This document shows, piece after piece, positions 24,268 through 36,500 of a DNA stretch of 64,000 nucleotides (within the stretch, counting starts at the first letter, position 1; every line of letters starts with the position of its first letter). The DNA lies in NCBI RefSeq assembly GCF_021917145.1, contig NC_061063.1:8387097-8451096 (forward strand), given 5' to 3'. The notes beneath the pieces are model-generated. The model saw only the letters and a program-made list of their open reading frames with translations. It did no database searches and was not told the origin of the DNA. Origin of the DNA: Hypomesus transpacificus. Its lineage: Eukaryota > Chordata > Actinopteri > Osmeriformes > Osmeridae. The position numbers were made by a program, and so were the translations under genes.

Positions 24268-25586
24268 TGCTCAAGGGGAGGGCGGGGGGGGGCACCGAGG
24301 AATGTGGGGTTGGGTTAGGTGGGGTGGGAGAAGTCTGGAGGAAAACAGGGGTCTCTGTTCTGTGTTCCATGTTAGAGAGAGATGGGGAGAATATTTGGAT
24401 GAGAGTGTGTTTTCTGTTTAATGTCTTGAGTAGTGGGGACCAGAGCTGGCCTGACCGTTACTGAGTGAAGCAGGGTGGGAAGAAGAGAAAGACAGGCACA
24501 GGAGTAGACCAACACAACGTTTAACCATGAAATTAGTATAATGGTCTTAAACATGGCAGTGGAAATGTGGTGCTTTCCTAAGAGAAGAGAGAGGAAGGGA
24601 AGGACACATTGCACAGTGTTGTAACAAGCCCCCGTGGACACATACGGAGAAAATGGAACAACCTGTACTGTATGCAGGTAATTGTACAATTTGACACACA
24701 CACACACACACATGCTTGAAGGCAAACCTCTCTCTCACCCAGATGGTCTGATACAGAGGACAGATATCCCACAGTCAATCAGAATCAGTTTGTTAGATGT
24801 TGCATTCCATAAACACACTGTGAAACATCTGTGCGTGCGTACACGCACACACACGCACACACACATCTATGGCCAGAGTAACGGGAACACTGTATGCTGT
24901 GTATGGGGGCTCGCTTTCACTTCCGGACCATAAATGTGTGTTTGCTATACGAGGGAACACCGGAGAAAAGAGGAATTCATGTTCGTGTTTATTTGAGCTT
25001 TTTGCCAAATCCAACCTCGGGTGGTGCCGGCCCGCACCCTGTGCTAAGCCCCATGAGGTCCTGTACCCCCAACTTCACACACACACACACACACGCACAC
25101 ACACACACACACTGCCATGGTACATGTGTATACCCCCCACACACACACTCACTTGCCCACTCAAACACATACAGAACATACACACACACACACACACATA
25201 CACATATCCACACACATTGGAAATACTGAATGCAGACTCCATAAACACACACCACACATACACACACACACACTCACTTGCCCACTCCAACCCTATAGAA
25301 CATTTATACACCTTTTACACTCAAATATACCATCCTCCATCCTACTTACATCAAGGTGTGTTTGTTTTTCCCTGCCCACCATTTAAGGTCCTCCCAAAGC
25401 AGGTATTTCCCTACACACACACACACACCACGCACACACACCACGCACACACCGTGGCGGTATAGAGGGGGGCTGTCTGTGGGAAAGTGTGAAGCAGTTG
25501 CATTGATAACCTGCAGTTGGGAGAGAGAGAGTCTCACTTTGTGGCCGTCCCTGCCTGGTCCTCTTCTCCTCCTGCCCTGAAACCCA

Positions 25587-25650
25587 GTCTCCCTCACCCA
25601 GAGTCTCCCTCACCCAGAGTCTCCCTCACCCAGAGTCTCCCTCACCTGGG
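25587..25650 (+). repeat. 16-bp tandem repeat upstream of matn1 start
   Basis: GTCTCCCTCACCCAGA repeated four times about 85 bp before the matn1 ATG, so probably in the 5' UTR or core promoter. Confidence 0.85.
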
Positions 25651-25734
25651 CTCCTGTCTGGGACTGCGTCTGGTCGTCCGCTTGCTCACTCGACCCTCCG
25701 CTCCTCCACTCCGCTCCTCTTCCCCTCGGTCGTC

Positions 25735-27010
25735 ATGACGCGCTCACCGCCGTTGTTCCTGCTTCTGCTTGGCCTCATGGGAGCTCACGCCACCGTGGAC
25801 GTCCGCACCGCCGCCGCCATGGGTAAGATCTGGTCTGATCTGGTCTGATCTGGTCTGATCCTGACCTTCAGATCTGACCTTTAACCTCTAAAGCCACAAT
25901 ACAATTAAGATCGCTAAGATTGACTCTCGGTCAAAAGTGTATTACTGATGCTTTTGAAGATCGTGCTGTGGACGTACTGTCCAAGACTTCTTCCCTGTCT
26001 TAACCCCTGGCGTGAATACAGTTGAGTTCTATTAAGGGAACGCCAACGAGCCTCTGAGTTTGACACCGAACTCGGATAGCGTAAACCTGCAGGCTCAGAC
26101 TTCTAACAGGTTCCTGTGGTCCATGTTGACCCTCCAGCTTCTGTGTAGGGGTGCTGTGTGAGGGAGCAGTGTGGATCCGCCTCAAGGGGCTCCACAGCTG
26201 GATTTAACTTGGTCCATGTTGACCCTCCAGCTTCTGTGTAGGGGTGCTGTGTGAGGGAGCAGTGTGGATCCGCCTCAAGGGGCTCCACAGCTGGATTTAA
26301 CTTGGTCCATGTTGACCCTCCAGCTTCTGTGTAGGGGTGCTGTGTGAGGGAGCAGTGTGGATCCGCCTCAAGGGGCTCCACAGCTGGATTTAACTTGACT
26401 AACCTCACTTGGAGGATTTTTTATCTTCATCTTTTTATCTTCATCGTTTTAGGTGATACTGGGTGTCCATAGGTGGTTGAGAACTGTTTTGTGGAAAGAT
26501 AATGTGGGATTAATGGACATTGTGTGGACTGGATTAATATGAGACTTTAAGTTAACCATGCATTTTATCCTTGTGTTGCTTAGTATACATGTGAATATGG
26601 TTTTCAGGTCTGTGGGTTGGGTATAGGGTGTGCAGATGCTGTGTGTGTGGGTTGTATACAGTGTGTGTGTATGTTCAGTGTTGAATGGAGGAGGGGGGGG
26701 TGAGATATGGATTGAGGGAGGGAGAGAGGTGAAGGGAGAGAAGGGAGATCAGTGATGTTTAATACCCGTGTATTTCAGGGATCCTACAACTCCTAAAATG
26801 TCAAATCAATATTTCTATCATTCTTGATTTCTATAGCTGACATTATGATTGGATTGAATGGTAGTTTCGATGGATATTTATTCTGGAAACATCCTTTTTT
26901 GGGGGTGTGATTACATCTTCCTCAATCTCTATATCCTTGTATTGCTTTATCTCTCTTTTTCGTCTTTTTCTATCTCTCTCTCACATACCCTCTTTCTCTA
27001 TTACTCTCTT

Positions 27011-27080
<70 letters not shown>

Positions 27081-28260
27081 ATACACACGCTAGAGGACTG
27101 TTGGTAGGCAGATACACACACAGCTTTAAGTGCTTCGTGACCTTAAACTGGACAAACTGGTTGATTGATCTTTTGATCAGTTTCATGCGTATCTTCCTCA
27201 TTCCTTTTTGAAACCTGCCGTCCATTCCTCCTCTCATCAGCCGTTCCCTCCATCCCCGCGGTCTGCTACTTTCTACCATCCTCCTCCTCTCTCTCTTCCA
27301 CAACCTCCCACATCTCCCTCTGCATCTCACCATCCCTACAAGCCCCTCCCCCTCCTCTCTAGCTCTCCTCCCACTGCTCACTTCCTCCCCTCCCTCCTCT
27401 CCTCTCTCTCTACACTCAGTCCAGACAGACGCACAATGTGAAGTTTGTTTCCTTCAACAGTTTCCCCATAAAAAACATAACTTCATGATTGATTGCCATG
27501 AAATGGACTCCCTTCATCCACTCATCCTAAAATAAACATTCTATGCAGATGAGGGAACAATCATCTCAATTGTAATTCTTAGATTATTATATATATATCA
27601 TTATATATATATATATATTCAATGATATGTCATAATACTAGTTCCTGATGGTTCTCTCTGCCTGTGTAGCGGCTGGACTGTGCAACACCCGTCCTACAGA
27701 CCTGGTCTTCATCGTGGACAGCAGTCGCAGTGTGCGCCCGTCAGAATTCGAGCAGGTCAAAGTGTTCCTGGCCAAGGTCATCGAGGGCCTTGATGTGGGC
27801 CCCGATGCCACCCGGGTGGGAGTGGTCAACTACGCCAGCCGCGTCAAGAACGAGGTGTGTGTGGTTGTGTGTGTGGTTGTGTGTGTGTGTTGTTGTGCGC
27901 GTGTGGTTGTGCGTGTGTGGTTGTGTGTTTGTGGTTGTGTGTGTGTGCATCAACTCTGTTTGAGGTTCAGGCCAACGTGTTACTGAACCAACATTGGGAT
28001 TCAGGTTCGAACTAACATGGCAGCAGGTTCATCTGACCACCGCTGTGACCCAGTCCACCTGATGTGTTGCTGCAGGTCTCTCTGAAGACCCACCGCACCA
28101 AGGCAGGCCTGGTGAAGGCTGTGACCAAGATCGAACCCCTCTCCACTGGAACCATGACCGGCCTGGCCATCCAGTTTGCCTTGAACGTCGCCTTCAGTGA
28201 GGCTGAAGGGGCGCGGGTGAAATCCCCAGACATCAGCAAGGTCTGACCCTCACACACACA

Positions 28261-28293
<33 letters not shown>

Positions 28294-29890
28294 TCATGCA
28301 CACACAACACACTCACCATAAACCTTGGGCTCCCTTATTTCATGCATATCCACCATCCTCCCTGCTCTACCCCCCACCCCCAACAGGTTGCCATCATCGT
28401 GACAGACGGCCGCCCCCAGGACAACGTGCGCGAGGTGGCGGTGCGCGCTCGCGAAGCGGGCATCGAGTTGTTTGCCATCGGCGTGGGCCGCGTGGACATG
28501 AACACGCTGAAGCAGATGGCCAGCGAGCCGCTGGACGACCACGTGGACTACGTGGAGAGCTACGGCTTCATCGAGAAACTCACCAAGAAGTTCCAGGAGG
28601 CTTTCTGTGGTAAGAAAGACAGGAAGGAATGAAAAGAGAAGTGGGGGAGGGAGGGAGGGGGAGGAGGGAGTGGAGAGGAAAGAGAAAGTTTAGCCGGTGT
28701 AGTTCGGTTAAACTCACTCCTCAAGTATGCAATAGGCCACCCGCGTCAATCAATGGCTAGTTTTTCGTTGGCGTAGCTGGTAGTGGTCGCGCTTGGGATG
28801 CCAGAGGTGGCAAGTTCGATCCCAGCGAGGGGCGAACATCTGCCAAGTGTACCTCTGATGGAGCAAGACCATGTCTGTTACATAAAATACAAAAATAAAA
28901 TAACTGGAGCTATAATAGACAACGCACGAGGAGTACACAACCGCTACAAAAGCAGAGTAAGTTAACGAGATTACCTCCACTTCACCAAGATCCGCTCCTT
29001 CACAAAAGGAGCTGGCCTGTTGGGCTTTGCACCCATGGTAAGGTTCAGGGGCTGCATTTCATTTCAAAACATTGTTCTCTGCCCTTCTGTTCTGTTTTAT
29101 GACATCATGCACATCGAACATGTTTTGTTTAGAGAACCAAAGGGAGTGAACAACTTTTTGGAATGAAATGCAGCCTAGCTTTTCAGCGTCCCTTTCTGTA
29201 TTTGGGCGCGACTGAAGCGCCTGTGATTAGTGTTCCCTTAGGGTTGATTCAAAAGTATTTTCCAATCAGTGAAGCTCCTTAAAAAGCGGAGCCTCCAGCA
29301 CTTTGACTGGCACCTACTTGCAGCCAATCATGTTGCAGGGATTCCCAAAGGGGTGGAGCTGCACGTGCACAGGTTTGGGTTGTTATTGGACGAGCCTGTA
29401 CCATAATTTGGAATCTAATTGGATTGGTACAGATTACTTCAATACTTCCCACCCTGTCAAGTTTAATGGTCCACTGTACCCTTATGTTAATATAGAATCT
29501 AAATAAATTATTTTGAAGATCACCAACTCAATAAATCACAGTGGATCATTAAAATATTACATTTTCCTCAGTTTTCAAACTGACATAGTTTTATTCTCAT
29601 CCCCTAACCCCTCACCACCCGACTGTGTGTGTCTGCGTTTGTGTGTGTGTGATGTGTTTCTGTGTGTTTTTGCTTTTTGTGTGTGTATGCGTGTGCGTGT
29701 TTTTGCTTCTGTGTGTGCGTATCTCTGCATGCGAACCACAGTGTCGGACCTGTGTGCCACTGGAGATCATGACTGTGCGCAGGTATGCATCAGCAGCCCT
29801 GGATCATTCAAGTGCGCCTGTAAAGATGGCTTCACCCTAATGGCCGATGGGCGCAGCTGCAGTGGTGAGTGTGTGTATGTGGGTGTGTGT

Positions 29891-29921
<31 letters not shown>

Positions 29922-31544
29922 AGAGAGAGAGAGGTTTGTGTCTGTGTCTGTTCCTAACACCGTCCTTCACGCCTCCCTCCCTCCATCCCTCCTAAGCCTG
30001 CAGCAACGCTGCCACAGACGTGGTGTTCCTCATCGACGGCTCCAAGAGCGTGCGGCCAGAGAACTTTGAGCTGGTGAAGAAGTTTATCAACCAGATCGTC
30101 GACAAACTGGACGTGTCGGAGACCAAGGCCCACGTGGGGCTGGTGCAGTACTCGAGCGCTGTCAAACAGGTGGGTCAGTGTGTGTGTGTTTGTCTATGTT
30201 TGCATAACGTTTGTTTGTTTTATAGACGACCTCACACGCGCACCCTTTTCTCGTATTATTATGTCTTCAGGAGTTCCCCCTCGGTCGCTACAACAACAAG
30301 AAGGACCTGAAGGATGCTGTGAAGAAGATGGCCTACATGGAGCGTGGGACCATGACCGGCCAGGCCCTGCGTTACCTGACCGACAGCAGCTTCACGCCGT
30401 CTCAGGGGGCACGGCCCGGGGTCGCCAAGGTGGGCATTGTCTTCACCGACGGCAGGAGCCAGGACTATATCGGAGAAGCCGCCCGCAAGGCCAAGGAAAA
30501 CGGTAAAAGGGGGAGATGGAAGGAGGCTAGGGGTGTGTGCTGAAGGAGGGAAGTGGGGTTTGGGGTGTATAAGTGTACTGGGAGTTCTCGGTGAGAACTT
30601 TGAAGGTCAAAAGAGTACCTGATGGTCAAATGAGTACCAGAGTAACTGACATTTTTTTTTATCTAGGTTATAAACAAGTGAGGGAGGGAAAAAAAAACCT
30701 GAATGTACCTCCTGTTTGGTGCTTGTTTCAGGCTTCAAGATGTACGCCGTGGGGGTTGGCAATGCAGTTGAGGATGAGCTGAGAGAGATCGCCTCAGACC
30801 CCACTGGGGAACACTACTTCTACACCGCCGACTTCAAAGCTATGACCCAGATCGCTAAGAAGCTGCAGATCAACATCTGTCAAGGTCCCACACACACACT
30901 CCCTCACACATACACTCCCTCACACACACACTCCCTCACACATACACCCAGGGCCGGTCCTTCCTACAGGCGACATAGGCAGCCGCCTAGGGCGGCATGA
31001 AGAGGGGGGCGGCATTTTCCCGTCACGTCATATATCCGCGTTACATTCGGGGGGGGCGCCCTGGGGGGGGGGGGGCAGCATTACAATTTGCGCTCCCGTG
31101 GGTGCTGTTGATACATTTAGCTTAGAGCACCAGATGTGCAAGGACTGGTACTGCACACACCCTCTACGTAAACACACCTCTCTCACACTTATTGTGTTGC
31201 CAGATGTACCACAAAGGTTTTTCAGAGCAGTGCCTTATTCTGAGGCGGTTCTTCTGTTCCACAGAGGAAGACCCATGTGAATGTGACTCCCTTGTAAAGT
31301 TCCAGAAAAAAGTAGAAGATGCCCTGCAGGTGCTAACGAAAAAACATATCCTTCAACTGTCGAGTGCTTCAGGATGTGTTATTGGTGGTGAGAAGGGAAG
31401 ATCTACGTGTGAGTGTTTGTGATTGGTTAAGATTGTTGTGAATGTCCTTGAAGGTTCTGTCTTCTGTCTGTGGATTCCTTGACTGTGATTTCACTGGAGA
31501 CCGTGTCCAAGAAGATTGCTGCGCTGGAGAACAAAATCGTCTGA
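25735..31544 (+). CDS. matn1: Matrilin-1 (cartilage matrix protein)
   Basis: Secreted trimeric adaptor of cartilage matrix that links collagen II and aggrecan. Ten exons: 25735-25822, 27670-27854, 28076-28240, 28387-28609, 29742-29864, 29997-30169, 30271-30502, 30732-30884, 31265-31345, 31495-31544; all phases fit and give 490 residues, close to human MATN1 (496). Signal peptide [19 protein letters not shown]. The first VWA domain (about 38-215) has the MIDAS motif DSSRS. One EGF module (221-261) has six Cys. The second VWA (262-447) has DGSKS. A C-terminal coiled coil (about 450-490) is preceded by the CECD cysteines that link the trimer. Two VWA plus one EGF is the matrilin-1 layout (others have more EGF modules or none). 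The last intron is U12-type AT-AC. The donor of intron 8 (GTCCCA) is a poor match to consensus, but the joined residues (C-Q-E-E-D-P-C) align with the family. Confidence 0.96.
26118..26396. repeat. 93-bp tandem repeat, three copies
   Basis: Starts GGTCCATGTTGACCCTCC and recurs at 26118, 26211 and 26304 with near-identical copies, in matn1 intron 1. Because 93 is a multiple of three, a repetitive 101-residue minus-strand frame appears; it is not a gene. Confidence 0.95.
27017..27075. repeat. (CA)n microsatellite
   Basis: About 58 bp of CA repeat in matn1 intron 1. Confidence 0.95.
28765..28870 (+). mobile_element. tRNA-derived SINE fragment
   Basis: GCGTAGCTGGTAGTGG fits an RNA polymerase III A box and AAGTTCGATCCCAG a B box about 45 bp later, as in a tRNA head, followed by non-tRNA sequence. 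It lies in matn1 intron 4. It cannot fold into a full tRNA, so it is taken as a SINE head rather than a tRNA gene. Confidence 0.6.
30949..31060. mobile_element. DNA-transposon end fragment (hAT-like)
   Basis: Begins CAGGGCCGGTCCTTCC and continues AGGCAGCCGCCTAGGGCGGC, a form seen at ends of old hAT-like elements in vertebrates. The opposite end was not found. It is in matn1 intron 8. Confidence 0.4.
31346..31494 (+). other. U12-type AT-AC intron of matn1
   Basis: The intron begins ATATCCTT, ends TTTCAC and has branch site TTCCTTGAC at 31475-31483, whose branch A (31482) is 12 nt from the 3' end. Exon phases join exactly: AAA AAA C|TG GAG, giving coiled-coil residues [18 protein letters not shown]. 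This is the AT-AC intron long known from the cartilage matrix protein gene. Confidence 0.97.
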
Positions 31545-31807
31545 GGACTCACACACATCCCTCGTCAATAACGCCCCCCCCCCCCTCTCTCCACCCACAC
31601 ACACATACACACACACACACACTATTTACTTCCTGTACATTACAGAAAATGAGTCTGTGAGAACCTGGACCCCTATTCCTTTCCCTCTTTCCCCCTGCCC
31701 TCTTTATCTCCGCTTCTGTCCGTCTCAGCTTGTCCATCACTGGTCTCTTTGGAGACGAAGCACTTGTCGCCATGTTGACTGGGGAGAGATCCTTGGTTTG
31801 TGTGTGC

Positions 31808-32010
31808 TCCTGAAAGTCTTCTCCCATTGGCAGCCTCTGTGTGTGTTAATAAAAGTCTTCCCTCATAGGGAATCGGTGATTGTACACTGAAGGGTCCTCA
31901 CTAAGGCAGCTTGCGTGTACTGTAAAGTCTTCCTCCATCGACAGCTTGCGTGTGCGCACTGAAAAGTCTTCCCCTATTGGCGGCCTCTGTGTGTGCACTA
32001 TAAAGTCTTC
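31808..32010. repeat. Degenerate ~60-bp tandem repeat in matn1 3' UTR
   Basis: AAAGTCTTC followed by (C/T)CCAT(T/C)G and CAGCCTCTGTGTGTG-like sequence recurs about five times with divergence and small insertions. Confidence 0.75.
31848..31853 (+). promoter_or_regulatory. Candidate polyadenylation signal (matn1, proximal)
   Basis: AATAAA about 300 bp after the stop, inside the 3' UTR repeat. Confidence 0.4.
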
Positions 32011-32240
32011 CTTGAAGAGTTTGTGTCCTGTCATACCCCAATAGAGCATCACATCACCTTTACATTTTGATCTGTTTTGTCTCCTCTCCCTTTTATCTCT
32101 CCTTCCTCCCTTGCTTGTACCTTCCCTATTTTTCCAAAACACAAAGGTATCTTTCATTTTATATGGAATATATATATAAAGGTAATTTAATATAAGACTG
32201 GTCTTGAAGATACATGTGTTCATGCTTTTTTATTTTCCTA

Positions 32241-32246
32241 AATAAA
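32241..32246 (+). promoter_or_regulatory. Candidate polyadenylation signal (matn1, distal)
   Basis: AATAAA in AT-rich sequence about 700 bp after the stop. Confidence 0.5.
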
Positions 32247-32349
32247 GATGATTCAGGAAGTAAACATTGGGAGATCATAAAACTGCAATTATAAACAACA
32301 TGTGTGTGAGGGGATATGCTGCACTCACCAAAACATACAACCATACAAC

Positions 32350-32662
32350 CAGGACTCGAAATTATGGCTTGGTTGAGCTACAGCCACACCATGAATTGTG
32401 TTAGCCCCACCATGAAACAAGCAAGCAAATTGTGTATTCTATCGTGTATGTATTCACATTGAAATTCAGACATTGATTTGAGCCCCACGACTGTATGGAT
32501 TACTTAAATAGTGTTGTAAATAACCTAGACCCATGTCAGAATGTCAAAATACAAAAACACAAGAATTTACATTTTGGGACAGTCAAGTTCAGTTGGGGAC
32601 CGTTAATTTTACACTTTTGAAGTGTACTGGGACAGTGAGGAAACATTTAGTTGCGAGCCCTT
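32350..32662. mobile_element. Non-autonomous hAT transposon (MITE) with 8-bp target-site duplication
   Basis: The element starts CAGGACTCGAA and ends TTGCGAGCCCTT, imperfect terminal inverted repeats. It is flanked by identical 8-bp sequences CATACAAC at 32342-32349 and 32663-32670. An 8-bp duplication and CAG-type ends are hallmarks of hAT elements. At 313 bp it encodes no transposase. Confidence 0.85.
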
Positions 32663-33511
32663 CATACAACCATGGTCCATGCAAGCACACTCACAAGATC
32701 ATCTGACTGTTGGAGATAGTTCCGGTTTAATGATCCACGTTTAAAAAGCTTCCTCTTTTGCATCGTATGTCACGACACAAACAGTAGTATTTTAACTGAC
32801 AAGACATGTTGGAATGAAATAAGGATCAGGAGTTGAGATTTAAGTAAAATGTATGTTACTGATTAGATAACTAGTATAATCAGGCAAACCATCTTAAAAG
32901 TAATGTCTGACGTCACCAGTTTGTCAGCGCTTTCTGGTGCTAATCAATGACCCCGGCGACAAACGAAAAGTCTTGATGCAAGTTCGCCAACTTTTAAACA
33001 CAGATAACTAGCAAGCTTACTCGATGAGTACCACTTTGACTATAGTATTATTTGACACTGGCAAAAGCACTGTGGCAAACAAACAAGAGCCTTCATTTTG
33101 TTTAATGGAAACGTACAGGATTGCACAAACTAGCGATTCAACTCTTACCTACCTAGGCTAGCATTACAGTAGCTAAGCTGTTAGCCTAGCTTGCCAGCAG
33201 CCTTGTCTGTTCTGAGTTCAGTGAACGCCAGTTGGTTGCACAGTGTTAGATAGTTAGCTCTAGCTAGATTACTAGCTTGCTACGAAGAGCGGTCGGCTTT
33301 TCGTTCATTTGCAGATAGCTAATGTATGGCAATTGAATTGGCAGATCACTGTCGATAACTGCGCATTATCAACCCTTTCTAAATGTAAATCTAGTGAGCT
33401 AACCTCTTACACTTGATTTTGTGTTTAGTCTACTGTAGCTGTATGTTGCGCGAGCTTTACTGGTAGATAGCTAGCATCTCAGTAGTCTACTATCAAGTCA
33501 AGATTTAAGAG

Positions 33512-36500
33512 ATGGCGCAGGAGCAAGCCGCGAACGTACAGTGCGATTGTACTACTAACGGGAAGAGCAAACAAGGTTTGGGAATCAATCCTTCAAACGG
33601 ACAACCCAGTCTTCAACACCAGACCGATGTCGAGTCAGAACCCGAACTTGGACCAAACCCCAAGAGCTTTTCACGTCTGTGCAGTAGAGACAAAGCCGAG
33701 CGAGACGCAGCTTTGGTCGAGCTGACCCAAAGCATAATGGCCTGTTTGGGTCTAGATCGACCCGGTTCCGCTCGGATCGATAAAAACACCCTGGTGCAGC
33801 TTCTCCGAGTATCTCACTCGTGCCCTTTACTGGAGGTTCGCGAAAAAGCAGCTGAACTGTTACAAACTGCACAGGTAGGCTTTAAGTAATTCAAATATTC
33901 ACTTTAGAGCTGGGATATAGTGAGTTTGTGGAACGTCTGATAGCTTAACACAGCTTTCATATGTAGCTACAAACTATTCCAAACGACAACTTTCACCAAT
34001 TTGAAAGGTTATAAATATGGAGGACTTGAATAATTTGACTTTTCCATGACACATGACTCGGCTGACATCATTATTTTATTTGAATTAATTTGTATTCTTG
34101 CATGTCGATTTCATCAGGTGTGATGCAAGATTCTAGCATTTTACAGTGACAAACCACGCCCCCTTATGGTGTACAAAACAGACACACCCCCCTTTCAATC
34201 CAGCAGCTGAGAAACAAAATATTTTCCGCAGATCGTGCAGTAGTTTTCAACACAGGAGTTATTAATTGATTGTCATTATCTGTACCCGTTTGGTGAAAGG
34301 CAGTGAGTACGAACGTTTGAAATTAAATGTGAAGTTAACCAGTTGACACTAGGACATGGTAACACGCTACAGATATTGTTGTGGTCTTACCACACTTTCA
34401 GTTCTCCTTTGTTGTTATTGTGGATTGTAAGATTTTCATAGAAGTGAACCTACTAGGTACTCCTAGACTGTTTTAATCAAACTTTTTTCTTAACCCCTTT
34501 CTCTCCTTCTCTTTCTCTCCTTTTCTTTCTATCCTTCTCTTTCTCTCCCTCTCTCTCTCCCTCTCCTTCTCCTTTTCTCCCTCTCCTTCTCTTTCTCTCC
34601 CTCTGTTTTTAGGAGCGAGGTGTGGAGGTACCCCGGGCTTTAGCTCCAGGTCCAAGTGCCTTCATCCCAACTAAACAGGTGCGTCTTTCTATTGGGTGCG
34701 CGTGCATGTGCACAGTAGCAGGAAACATATTCCTGCCTGGTAAGACTATTGACGTAACGTAACGACTGCATGCCTGTGCTCCTGGCTCCTCAGATTCTGG
34801 AGGAGGGGCTAGACCAGAAAGTCCTGATGGAAGCTTTCCTCTCATTGGGCCGTCTGGATCACATCACCATGGTGATGGCGCTGCACCCCGCCTACCTCAG
34901 CTGCTTCCTGCGTACCCAGCATGCTCTGCTGCAGCTGGACGGCCCATTGCCACACCCCTGGAGACACTACATCGTTATCATGGTGAGGGACGGACACTGA
35001 CCTCAGCCTGCCTGTCTGTGATTGGTGTTTCCGTGAAGTCCATCAAATCACGATTTCAAACCCGATTTCAAACAGTGACACGTATTGTTTTAAGCAGTGT
35101 GTTGTATTGTAAGTGCATGAATTACATTGTCATTTAGCAGACGCTCTTATCCAGAGCGACTTACAATAAGTACAGGGACATTCCCCCCGAGGCAAGTAGG
35201 GTGAAGTGCCTTGCCCAAGGACACAACGTCATTTGGCACGGCGGCGACCTTCTGATTACTAACCCGACTCCCCGAGCCATCTGACTAACTATCCCGTGTG
35301 TTTTGTCTGTCTCTCCAGGCGGCAGCTCGTCACCACTGTTCCTACCTGGTGCAGCAGCACAGGGCCAGCTTCCTGGAGGTGGGTGGGGAGGAGGGCTGGC
35401 TTGCAGGGCTGCAGCATGCCCCGCCCAAACTCCAGAGTCTCAACACAATAAACAAGCTGCTGGCACACCGCCCCTGGCTTATAACCCAGCAGCATATCCA
35501 GGTTAGACACGCACTCGCTCTCTCACTGATGGGAAAAACGTCTGATAAGGTCTATGAAATAAAACGTATGTAACTTTTTAACATTGTATTTATGTAATAT
35601 TTAAAAAGTCGATTCAACTGATGCCACATTCTATTCCTGTTTCTCCGACTGACAGGAGCTAGTTTGTCCCGGGGCCGAATCTCGCTGGTCATTGGCCGAG
35701 CTGATCCATGCCGTGGTTCTAATAACGCACGCTCACTCGCTGTCGTCCTTCTCCTGGGGGTGTGGCCTAAACCCTGAACCTGACCACACAGGAGGCCACG
35801 CCTTTAACCCGCCGTCGCCCAAAAGTCACCGACCACGCAGTCCTAGTAGCCCCGCCCATGAGGATGGCAGACAGGAGGTGTGGCTCACTGTCTCGTGTTC
35901 GGTCCTCCGCCAACGGTAATCTCTTGACACGTACTCCTGCTCTAAGCGCTTTTTTTCTCTCCCCCTCTCTCTTCCTGTATGTGTGGTGTTTCTCTATCCA
36001 GTTAGTGGACGGAGGGATGGAGGTGGAGGTGCTACTGAGGAGGATGGAGGAGCTGCAGCAGCAGGTGGAGGAAGAATGCAGTCAAGAGGAGCTCATCACT
36101 CGCTTCGAGAGGGAGAGAAGTGAGAGCATACCCACAGGTATGGCTGGCCTCTCCGTCACTCAGACACGCACTTATGATGGAAGACGCACGCGCCCACACA
36201 CGCGCACACCAAAGGCAAATAAGACTGACATTTGACCTGTGTGTGTAGCGGTGGTGCGAGGAGCCACTTCTAACTTGGTCTTGAGGTTCGTGGAGGATCC
36301 AGAGTTCAGCTACGAGGATTTCGCTCCCAGAGGAGAGCAATCCCCCCCCACAATGAGAGCACAGGTGTGTGTTTATGAAAAACACTCTCCACCAATCACT
36401 GGTCTCTGTCGGGTTCATTGTAGGTGTTTATGTTATACGTGCTCTCTGTAGACATGCATGTTTTGTGTTTGTGTAGGACTACTCCTGGGAAGACCACGGC

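Larger units (their letters stand above)
21642..25734. other. nobox-matn1 intergenic region
   Basis: No gene supported. It holds two long CA-based arrays (22431-22936 and 23845-24128), a poly-G tract (24249-24267), further CA runs at 25074-25110 and 25175-25210, and the presumed matn1 promoter and 5' UTR at the end. Cys/Val-rich or His/Thr-rich frames here are translations of CA/GT repeats. Confidence 0.6.
31545..33511. other. matn1 3' UTR and matn1-sesn2 intergenic region
   Basis: The probable matn1 3' UTR runs to AATAAA at 31848 or 32241. It contains degenerate tandem copies of AAAGTCTTCC...CAGCCTCTGTGTGTG. A hAT-type MITE occupies 32350-32662. The remainder up to 33511 is the presumed sesn2 promoter and 5' UTR, with many TAGCTAGC-type short repeats and no gene. 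Confidence 0.6.

Noticed and set aside
28765..28840. tRNA gene
   Set aside because: It has A- and B-box-like motifs but no convincing cloverleaf, so it is listed as a SINE head.
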